Origin: Calliopum simillimum
Taxonomy: Eukaryota; Arthropoda; Insecta; Diptera; Lauxaniidae
Direction: 5' to 3'
Length of the DNA stretch: 64,000 nucleotides
Assembly (NCBI GenBank): GCA_951812925.1
Contig: OX638372.1
Location: 44,266,245 to 44,330,244, forward strand
Part shown: in pieces, positions 12,201-24,200 of the stretch
Numbering within the stretch: position 1 is the stretch's first letter
How the letters are laid out: each line of letters opens with the position of its first letter
Program-made: the position numbers and the translations under genes
Notes under the pieces: model-generated
The model's input: only the letters and a program-made list of their open reading frames with translations
Database searches by the model: none
Told to the model about the DNA's origin: nothing

Positions 12201-15200
12201 AATTCTTAAAGAAGGCATTAAATGGAAATACCCGTGCCTCGCCGTTTTTCTCTAGCACGTCAGATATTTTTTTAATCGATTTTTGAAGTTTTTTAATCCA
12301 CTGTACATGAAAAAACAGAAATAACGCATTCTTGTGTTAAATCGATGAATTTAACTATATGATCCTTACATCTGAGGTGTATCATGTCTTCAGCAAACTT
12401 ATGCAGGATACTACGCGGAATATTTTTGTAGACAATTTTAACCCTCTCAAACCCCCACATGTAGGTCAAAATGACCTTCATGTGGGGGTCAAAATGACCC
12501 ACATGTGAGGGTTTTAGAGGGTTAAAATTGTCTACAAAAATATTCCTCGCAGTATCCTGCATAAGTTTACTGAACACATAATACACCTCAGATGTAAGGA
12601 TCATATAGTTAAATTCATCGATTTAACACAAGAATGCGTTATTTCTGTTTTTTCATGTACAGTGGATTAAAAAACTTCAAAAATCGATTAAAAAAAAATC
12701 TGACGTGCTAGAGAAAAACGGCGAGGCACGGGTATTTCCTTTTAATGCCTTCTTTAAGAATTTTTTGGATTTTCTAATTTCTTTTACAAAAAGTTTCAAA
12801 TTTTCGAACAGTTTATTACAAAAAAACGGAAAAATAGGGAAAAACGCATTTTGGTAACTTATAAATGAATTGTATACAACTTTTGCATTTTTCCATCGAT
12901 TTTCTTAAATGATATCTTATTTTCTGCACAAATGTATAGTCTATGATACAAAAAAAAAAAATATTATAAAAAAATTATGTCTTCTTGTATGAATTTGAAG
13001 TTGAATTTGATTTTTTCTTAATTTTTTCGAAAAAAAAATTTTTTTTTTTTAGAAATCAATTTATTTCACCGAAACTAACGAACCAACCAAAAAGTGAAGT
13101 GGATATCATTTGTAGGTAATTAAGTTACCTTTAATATGACATATTATTTTTTTAAATAAAAACATTGGTATTTGAGATATTTGTATTTTAATGGAACTAT
13201 CTTTTTTTTTTGGTCCAAAAACCGAAAATGACCGATATCTCGAAAACGACACGAAATAAAAAAAAAAAAATGCGATTTTCGGAATCAGCAGCCCATTTTC
13301 CATATAAAATGAGTAACGGCATTCGCTGGGAATTTTGGCTGTAAACTAGTGTAATTTTAGGAGAAAAAACAAACATTTTCAAAAAAAAAAAAAAAAAAGA
13401 TGCCATGTCTTATCGATCTCTACTAAAGTGATCGCAGCATTCGAAAAGATAGGCCTCGCCACACTGAAAAATTCCTAGATTTTAGGATTATACAAGAATC
13501 TTAGACTGATTAAAAAAATAAAAGGATTTTTGGAAATCCTCACCCCCAAACATCTGAAAGGCAGCTGAGAATTTTTTAAAGATTTGCAAAATTTCAGCTT
13601 AATACGGTTTTTACGGCAGTGAAATAATGCCAAAAAAATAAAAAAACTAAATAATACCTAAAATAAAAACGAAATAACGCTTAAACTATTTTCATATAAA
13701 TATGGACGATAAACATTTTGGTAATAACGCCTAAAATTTGGGCTTTATTTTGTTAAAAATTTGGGCGTTATTTTCAAAATTGTTATCGCCCAAAATTTAT
13801 ACGAAAATAATTTGGACGTTATTTCGTATTGGTTTTTGGGTTTTATTTCATATTGCTTGGGCGATATATCATTTCAATAGTTGGACATTATTCGGTTTTT
13901 TTAATTTTTTGGGCATAATTTGGATATTGTTTTTGGGCGCTATTTCATGTGAATAATTGGGGGCTATATTTCGTTTTTGTTTTTGGGCGTTATTTCATTT
14001 TTTTTAAAATAAAATAACGCCCAAAATAAAAACGATATAACGTTCAAGCAATATGAAATAACGCCCAAAAAAAAATAGTTCTCAAATCATTTTGATATAA
14101 ATTTAACCAGTTTTTGCTCAGAGCTTGCATTTATAGTTTTTAATAGCTGAGTGAAATTTGGTTGGATTATCTCAAAAAACGTTTTTAGTATAGCGTTTTG
14201 AATCTTTTGGTTATATAGGAGGTGCCACGCCCTCTTGTCCGAGTTCGTCTAGTTTTAGCTGAGAGCGTGCATTTATGGCCTTTAGTGTTTGGGTGAAATT
14301 TGGTTGGATTATCTCAAAAAACTCTTTCAGTATAGCATTTTGAAACTTTTGCTCATATCGGAAGTGCCAGGCCCTCTTGTCCGAATTTGCTCAGTTTTTT
14401 CTCAGAGCTTGCGCTTACAGTTCGTAGTATTTATGTGTATTTTGGTTGCATTGTCGTGAAAAATACTCCTAAAATTGCATTTTGAATATATTTTTTGTAT
14501 AGGCGGTAGGCGTGTCCGTTGACCGATTTTGCTCATTTTCAATCCCAAGAGTTAACTTTGACGACGAAGGCAGTGTACCAAATTTCATTGAATTATCTGG
14601 CTTAGTTTTCCCAAAAAGTGTATTTCAACACACAGCCAGCCAGCCAGACAGACGGACATGGATATATCGACTCAGGAGGTGACGCTGATCAAGAATATGT
14701 ATACTTTTCTATATCTGTCACGCCTCCTTCTCTGCGTAACAAACGGAAGGACAAAGTGAATATATCCTGGGTGTAGGGTATAAAAACAAAACAACGCCCA
14801 AATTATTTTCATATAAATAAATTTTGAGCGTTATTCCCAAAATTAATATCGAACAAATTTATGTAGTAATTTGGGCATTATTTCGTTTTGGTTTTTGGGC
14901 TTTATTTTATATTGCTTAGGCTATATTTCATTTCAATAATTGGGCATTATTTTCTACTATAAAATCAACCATATATGGTTTTTTAAGCAGAAATGCTCAC
15001 AAAAAACGTATTTTAAAAATTTTACCCTACAATTCAGGCATGGAAATAATCTGCAGTAATGCCCTATTTCTGCAGTAATAACTTCAAATTTGCAGTAATA
15101 ACTTCAGAATATTGTAAAAAATTGTAATAATTATTTTCAGGCAAATTCATTTTACTTTGTTTTGCGTTAATCGTTGAAACGAAATGCTCATTTTATTTCG

Positions 15201-18200
15201 CATATAACCGTTGTTTTAGTTGTATAACCTCACCAATCTGGGCTTAAATGTGGCAATCACAAAAAATACTCGGAAACTCTACTTTAAACATATTTTTATA
15301 AATGCAAGAGAAATGGGAAATAGCGAAGATGAAGATCGAAGAAAATTTCACTATAAATTTTCAATCTTAAATTGAATGATTGCCATGATATCTGTTAAGA
15401 TATGAAGCACTCCACACCAAGTGTACAAAAAAAAAAAAATTTTTTTTCTCCGATTTCGCTCAAATTTGGCAATATGGTAGATCCGGTGTGCAAGAACAAC
15501 AATCCGGGAAGATTTGGTCCTAGTACCATTTGTCGTTAAAATAGAGGGTGTTGAAGTTGGCGATTTTAGTCATTTTCATGAAAAGGGTGTTTTTTCAAAA
15601 ATTTATAGCTAATACTCAAGTTTGTAAATTGATAAATCTAAGTTACTAATCCCATTCATTTTGAAGCGCTCTTTTTATAAAAAAATATTTCTTGGTGAAA
15701 AAAATGTTTTTTCACCAAAATTTTTTACACTTAAAAATACTTTTAAATTTTTTTTAAAAAAAGCACCCTTGGATTTTTTTTAAAAGTACCTTAAATTAAA
15801 GCATAACTTATAAGCTTTAAAATGATGTGTGACTCAAGATGGGATTCGGACGCTAAATAAGAGTTTTTGGCTTTTGAACGCCCGTGGCAGGCAAAAATCT
15901 TTTTTTACTCGAGAGGAAAACATCTTACGTAAAAAGTGTATATAGCAAAAAATGCTTAAAATCGTCCAAGCAATACGTGTGATTTTTTTTTGGAACTTTT
16001 TAAAAAGTTAAAAAAAAAAATTTTTTCCTTTCAATATTTTTTGCAAAAATTTTTCGCAAAAAAAATTTTTCAAAATTTATTCAAAAAAAAAAAGTTTTGA
16101 AAAATTCCAAAAAAATTCACACGTATTCCTTAGACGATTCTAAGATGTTTTCCTCTCGAGTAAAAAAAGATTTTGTTCTGCCACGGGCGTTCAAAAGACA
16201 AAAACTCTCATGTAGCATCCGAATCCCATCATGAGTCACACATCATTTCAAAGCTTATAAATTATGCTTTAATTTAAGGTACTTTTAAAAAAATCTAAGG
16301 GGGCTTTTTTTAAAAAAAATTCAAAAGTATTTTTAAGTGTCAAAAATTTTGGTGAAAAAACATTTTTTTCACCAAGAAATATTTTTTTATAAAAAGAACA
16401 CTTCAAAATGAATGGGACCATTTACTTAGATTTATCAATTTACAAACTTTAGTGTAAGCTATAAATTTTTGAAAAAACACCCTTTTCATGAAAATTACTA
16501 AAAACGCCAACTTCAACACCCTGTATTTTAACAACAAATGGTACCAGGACCAAATCCTCCCGGATTGTTGTTCTTGCACACCGGATCTACCATATTGCCA
16601 AATTTGAGCGAAATCGGAGAAAAAAAAAATTTTTTTTGGTACACTTGGCGTGGAGTTCTTCATATATTAATATTTAGTATTAATCACTTGACCAAGCCAT
16701 TAAAAAAATTTGGCTAAAAAATTGCAAATAAAAACAAAAAACTTCTGCAGTAATAATTTTTTCCTATTATAACCCCTGCTATTGTACAATTTAAGATATG
16801 ACTGGCTTAAGAGGATTATTGAGAGTGAATTTTAAATAATTCCTTGAAAATTACCATAGAAAATTGATGAAGGAAAAAAAAAAATGCTCACTTCTATCGA
16901 AAAATTTTGAATGGCTTGTATCAAAACAAGCTATCGAAAAGGAAAACCTCTAGCAAATACAAAAAGTTGAATGAAAATTCAATTTTAAGTTTATATAAAA
17001 TAACTCCCAAAAAAATAATACTAAATACTCACACAATACGATATTCATCCTGTGTACTAGCCGGATCTGGTTCCCATGAAATTATCATCGAATTCGTTTT
17101 GTCATCGTTAAATGATCTCAAGAAACGTACCGGTAACGGACGTAATGTAACATCACCGGTAGCTGGCCAAGAAGTCACCTTACCCGATACTGTCTTCACG
17201 ATGACGTTAAATGTTTTGCCCGGTTCCATAATGTCACGAAAATCAAATGATGCTATTGCATCATTGGTACGCTGTACAGTCGATTGACGACGTGATGTTG
17301 CCAGTGATACTTGATATTTATCAAATTCGGAGACACCTTTCGGTGCCTCCCACAGAACACGAAATGAATTTGACGTTATGTAATCTTTGTCGAACGTGAC
17401 ATTTAACGGTCGCAATGGCACCGTACGATATTGTGCTGTTGTCGGCAATGAGATCTCATCTTCGGACATTGTTTGCACCGAAATATTGTATGCACGTCCT
17501 GGCACCAAACCCTTGAAGGCAGCTTGTGCCGGACCGGGCGGTTCACCCTCTTTCTCTACGTATAGTACACTTTCAAGTGCATCAGGCGGTTCAATGGATA
17601 CTTTATAATGTGTGTAAATTCCAGCAGGATATGGTGGCTGCCAAAGGACGAGTAAGGTGGTTTCATTTCGAAACCAGACGATGAATTTCCCTGGTGTGTT
17701 TGGTTCTGTTTTGTTTGTTTGTTTTTGTTTTCATTTTGAATTTGTCGAATAGTCAGACAGTCAAATGGTCGAACGTTCGACAAACAACGATGATGACAGA
17801 GTCAATGTGTTGAGGTTGGAGTTTTTCAGGTTTATGGTAGTGGTGGTAATGTTGTCGTTTGTGGTTGTTGTGATGATGAAGATGATGGAAGTCGACGACG
17901 AATTCGAGCAGGAAAATTTTGTGAATGAAAGGAATAAATTTAATAACTTTAGTTTGATTTTCTGGATGCATTTAAATTGTTCAAAATAATACAAGGATTG
18001 AATTTATACAAGGAAATTGAGTTACGAGTTGTAAATATGCATAAACGTGTGTGTTTAAGTATAGAATTATGCATGCATGTGTTAGTTGAAGCATTAAGAA
18101 ATGACTCAATGGAGTGCATAGGGAAGCGCAATGATAGATGCTACTTTGGTTAACAAATTTAAAGTCAATCTATTGTATAACATATATCATACATGTATAC

Positions 18201-21200
18201 CATACATGGTGATGATTGATATACGTACATAAATGGCTTTACTTATTTTAAGTGTTAAATAAAGATAAAATAAAAGCTTTTGTACAGATTATCAATAATA
18301 TGAATGAATTCACTCAAATAGAATTAAATAAAAATAAGTGGTCTCATAAAAGAACAAAGGTCTTTGTAATTCATTACTAGTAAGTACTTAGTTCTGAAAA
18401 TGATTTTTTTTTTTGTGTTTTTGATCCAAATATTATTTTTTCAGGAGTGTTTCGTAAATAAAAACTATACCGATCTAAAAAAAAAAAACAAAAAATCGAG
18501 TTTGTCTAATCTAAATATAGAAGCCATTAGTTTAAAAAAACCAAGTTTTTTTCGTGAATGGCTTATCTTAGTTTTGTTGAAATTGATTATAATAAGCTCA
18601 TCTATAGTTTATTAACTTATATAATTCGAAAGTATTATTTATTATGTAAAAAAATAAAAAATTTTATAAAAGACTAAGTATAAGCATCGGTGGTTCAGTG
18701 GTAGAATGCTCGCCTGCCACGCGGGCGGCCCGGGTTCGATTCCCGGCCGATGCAAATTCATTTTTTTGTAAATGTTATGCTATAAACTTTCAAAGGAATT
18801 TAGCTTATAGTGGATTAACAGTTTTGAGTGTAAGTTTTAACTTTTTAAACAGTTCATCGGCTTTGAGATAAATCGATATAATCAAACATACTACCTTGAT
18901 CAGGAAGTTCCCGGAATCATCACCGTGTGGCGCCCCCTGCTGTCCGATTCAAATCGATTCAAAAATCGAAATCCGCAAAAAACAGATGCACTCAAAATTG
19001 CGTTAAATTTACAAATGTCAAGCTAGGAAGCTGAAATTCGCAGGGAATATTGTTCAAAGGTGTGCCAACCTACAGAAAAAAAATTGAATCGGACTGCAGG
19101 GGGCGCCACACGGCGATGATTCCGGGAACTTTTTGATCAAGGTATATGCGATAAATAAATGGTTGCTCGAATCGGAAACATTTATTCTAACATTGATCGG
19201 TCCTAGATAGTATGTAAACATATTTCGCTGAGTTAAGTGAAACTTTCGGGTTTGATAATTGTATTTTTTTGCGAGAAATTTTGTTTACCTTTTCTAACTT
19301 ATTGAGTGTTTACAATCGCCGAAAAGTGTAACATAATAAGAAGCTTTATTTTTCCATCTTAATTAATTGTTACTCATACGACATGTTGTATGTACGTATA
19401 TAAGAAATAATTTAGTGTTTTATGTCTACTTTCTGATATGGTATGGGCTTGTGAAAATATAAACGGTTAAAACATTCTTGTTTGGCATTGTTAAAATAGT
19501 GTTATAGTCCGGGTATGGGGCACATCATGTATCCGGGTATGGGACACTTTTTTCGAACCCAAATCGAGTGCAGTTGTCAAATATCGACATGTATGTAACG
19601 ACAAATGAATGAAGGTTTGTGTTTAAGCACAGTCATGGGGTTTTTGTTTGGTTTTTTTCTAATTATCATTGCATTTTTCTATGTTTCTCATACCCGGATA
19701 CAAATTTTTAAAGAGCGAAAAAAAATGTATTTTGGAAAAATGGCCATAACTTTTGCGTGTGATGAAATAATCATTCGTCCGTTGCGTATGCTTCTTACCT
19801 TTCGAACGATATATAAAAAACACGAAACGGTTTAATCAGTAACAAGTTATGGCTCAAAAACAAAACCTGTCCCATACTCGTGAACATGAGATTTATTTTT
19901 TTTTTACATTTTCTACATTTTACTGTGTGTAAACCGTAAAAATTAAGGTTTGCCATTAAGGGAGCACAGTTACTGAAAAAAAAAAACAGTAAAAATTACT
20001 GTCATTTTTAAAGAATTTTTACGGTCTATTTTTTTCCGTGTACAAAGACTATTTAAAATTTTCCATATTCTCACAATGTTAAAAATAAAACCTTATACGT
20101 CTTTGTGGAATGCGTAAAATTTTTAAGCTCGAATATCTCGAAGACCAGAGCTAAACCATAAAATGACTACAATTACCATGGTAATCTTTGTCTAGTAGAA
20201 TCAACTTGATTATGTAAATTTTGTTCATAATTCATAGAAGTTGCGATATTCAATAAGTAATAAATTTAAACTGCATAATATTTTACTGGAATTGTGCAGA
20301 AATATAAATAAAACTGGTTATAATTATTCAAGCAAACAGGCAAGTCTTAAATAAAAAACATATGCAGACATATTTCAATAATTAATTTGAAGAAAAAATC
20401 TAAAAAAAAAAGATTTAAGTGCGACATTTGAACACAAACAAGTACCAATACGTACAATAAAATTTATTTCAATAATTAAGAAAAAAGAACTTGTATTTTT
20501 AATAACAATGTTTACCTCTTAAAATTTTTATATCCAGCAAATCTTTGTGACGTGTCCTTCTACCTTTTATTTGTTATTTGATTAGAACAATTTGCATTTC
20601 ATTGTACGAATAAATTAGCAATATGTTAAGATTTTATGATTTTGTTTTTTTGTTTTTATTTTGTCAAGAGTTGTTTTAGTCACAATATTGTAAATGCGTA
20701 AAGGGTTGTGTGAATTAATGATTTTTTTTTTGTTGGTGATTGGTAGATACAAAAGCAGCACAAAGAATAAACAAAACAACATGATGAATAATTAGTTAAT
20801 AGCCAACACCATATAATTTAATAAGTAAATTTAAATATGTAGTTTAAAACTTTTTAAAAATTCTTAAAAGCAAAAAACTTAAATTAGAAACAAAAACCAT
20901 TGATTATAATAAAACCTGTTGTCCCAAAAATATATATGTATTTAAGAAATCCACTCGGTTAATTTTTTATGTTTGTATTAGTAATTGCATTTTCTTGTTC
21001 TGACAACACCTTTTAGTGACTTACTTGTAGTAAAATTTCGACTAGTATATGCTACCGATTCTTTGTTGTCATATATGGTGTAGGCTTGCACTTGATATGT
21101 AGCACCCGGTGTTAGCTCCTTGGCGGTAAGCTGGAATGTATTGTCGTTGACAGCGTTAACAACAAATGAACGATTATACGAGCTGGAAGCTTCAGATAAA

Positions 21201-24200
21201 CCCAACACTTTAATTTTAAATGATGTATAGTTGCCTTGTGTGGGCGGTGACCAAGAGATTATGGCATTTTTACCACTGCGTACTTGCACCGATAAATTTG
21301 ACGGCGGATCGGGCGCTGAAAAGGAAAGAAAGAAAAAATTTGTAATATTTCTTGTATTATAGTTTTCTACTCAGTAGACGAAAACAAAAGTTTTATAATT
21401 TTTATAGCAAAAACCGTACAAAAATTTCTAAACTTTTGTTAAACTACAATCATTTTAATATCTATTAAAAACTGCCAAAAAAATTTATAAAAATTTCAAC
21501 TGTAGCATAGTAAAAATTATCAAACAGGGAAACAATTTTTTTTTTTTTTTAAAGATTTTTTCTTTACGTGAATCTTGTTCATAACTTGTGATTATGTGCT
21601 TATTTTGAATTTTTGTTAAAATATCCATTGAATGGAGAAAAGTTATAAATTATTTTCTGAAGACCTTTGAGCAGCATATTAATTAAGCTCAAAAATAGCA
21701 AACGGGAAATAAGATATTTGCCATATGTAAGTACCTTACCTATTTTTTTTTTATTGAGGAAAAAATTTCAAAAACATGATAAAACCAAATATTCTTCATT
21801 ATTTATGTTGGTACATATTTTGCAAAGGATATACTATGTACTAGCTTATTCCACTCATCATAATATGTTGCAATTGTTTCAAAATGGTACAAAAAGGACG
21901 TAAGAGTATGACGTAAATAAAAATGTTTCTATAAAGTTGGCCAATTTAACAATTTTCTATATTTACTGTATTAAAACAGTAATTTTAAATTAAAACTTTT
22001 TAAAATAAATTTAAATTAAAAAAAAATTATTAAAGTTAAGTATTTTATAAGCATCGGTGGTTCAGTGGTAGAATGCTCGCCTGCCACGCGGGCGGCCCGG
22101 GTTCGATTCCCGGCCGATGCAATAATTAATATTTTAAAAAAATTACTTAATAAAATAATATTAGTAGAGTCTGACCGGATTAATCGGCTTCGGCCAAAAA
22201 TATGCCGAATGTTTGGCCGAAGCCGAATGTTTGTAACTTCAAGCATAAAGCAACTCGTTGATTAAAAAAAAAACTTTTAAACAAAATGATGGCCGTTTAT
22301 AGTTGATTGGGACTTTCTAATTACGAATCTGACCTTTTTTTTTTTTTAGTATGTCAGAACCTTGAGTTATCCTTGCTCAAAAGTGCAAAAATCATTGTCT
22401 TGAGATATACGAGTACTTAAAGCTATGTAACAAAAACAGTAAATAGCAAAATTTAATTTTGTTATTGCATTTGGATAGGTAAGATCACCCTTAACGCTCT
22501 ACATTTTCAATTCTATTCCTACTTTCCGAGTTATAAGCCATTAAAATAAGGGTAACTCTCAAGAATTTTTCCGGACCGAAAAATTAAAGAGTTCATTACT
22601 AATTATTTTTTGTCAGTAACATATTTCATTAAAAAAATTCCGAGCCCTTGCAGAATAAAGTCGGATGATAAATGGCCGCTTTATTTAAGAGAGGTGGTGC
22701 CTTCGTGAGATATCGGATACAAAAGGTCGAGTAAATCAGTTATTTGGTCTTCCGATAGTAGGTATGATCTTTTGTTCTGGTCAAACCTTGAGAAGTTGTG
22801 CCTTCCTGAGAAATCGGGTGCTAAAGGTCAAGAAAATACCTTTAAATAGAATATAATTTGCACGAAAATAACTTATGCAAATATTCTGAGCTAAAAATCG
22901 TGGATCAAATTAGGGAAAACATTTTGCAAAAACTTTTGCACCTGATATCTCACAAAGGCACCACTTTTCAAGATCTATTCTAGTTAAGGCTTATCTGAAC
23001 AATGCGAAATCGGCGCTAAGTGTGTTATATTTGGCCTGATAATGCCTATAATGCGACAAATTGAATATAAAAATATAAAATAAATTATCCTTCGGCTACG
23101 GCCGAAGGTTATAAAAAAACCGATTAATCGGCTTCGGCCAAAAAGTGACCTTCGGTCGGACACTAAATATTAGATAAAAAATGCTGCAAAACAAAAAAAG
23201 TACCTACTCACTCGTACTTGGCAGATAGCTTAATTTATATTTTTTTTTTCTATAATATGCGTAAGTTTCATTGCATGATTAATTAAAAAACTAAATAAAA
23301 AAATTAATTACTATAAATACCAAAAGTTAATTAAAGAAAATAAATATAAACTGAAAAAAAAAAAAGTATTTTGCATCGGCCGGGAATCGAACCCGGGCCG
23401 CCCGCGTGGCAGGCGAGCATTCTACCACTGAACCACCGATGCTTACACCAAAGCTTTGACAAGTGATTTTTTTAACAATGGTGAACATTTCATGTGTATA
23501 ACGAGTAAAGTTTCGCTTCTGTTAACTGTAATGTTAACAACATTTATTCAGTTAAGTTAGTTACTTCAGACATTGAATGAAATGTTATGTGAACGATAGG
23601 CTTGCCACAGTTGGGGAAGCACCAGCGCGATTGTAATTTGTTTTAGCAATCGCATGTTACAAATGAGGGGTGTAGAAACATAGGCAGCAATCTCCATTAT
23701 TTTCATGAATGCATCTGATAATTCCATCTAGTTGCATATGATGAAAGCTTGTGGTCAAAAACTGTGGAGGTTACTGCCTTTGCTTTGATTTCACTACATT
23801 ACAAATAATTAAATTATGTTTGTAACATTTTGCAAACTATATTTTTTAAACTAATTTGAAGTCGGTGAGTCCGAAAATCGCATATATATTTTTTTTCCTA
23901 TTACATTATGTTTCGAGAAACCCAATTTAGATGGAACTCATAAGCTTGTGTTCACCCAAGGGGAAAAAAAGTGCTTCAAAAACCTTTCTGAAGTGCATCC
24001 TTTTCACCAATAAGCGCTTCCGCTCCGTAAGAACAATAATTTCTTTTTAACATTGCATGTCATAGGATGTAAGCGAGCAAAAGCTTACCGCAGCCTTACC
24101 AAAAAAGAGTTTTTAAAGCGCTTATTTGTAATGCTGCGGTAAGCGTTTTTTCAATAAAATTAAAAAAAAAGAAAAAAAAAAAAACTGCTGCGCCAGGATT

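Noticed and set aside
12293..12604. 103-codon frame, with a 99-codon relative at 44727-45026
   Set aside because: Both cross the centre of the CACTA-like palindrome; the protein is a translation of the inverted repeat, with no domain.
22016..22265. Open frames on both strands across tRNA-Gly copy 2
   Set aside because: They read through the tRNA gene; similar frames appear at the other tRNA copies for the same reason.
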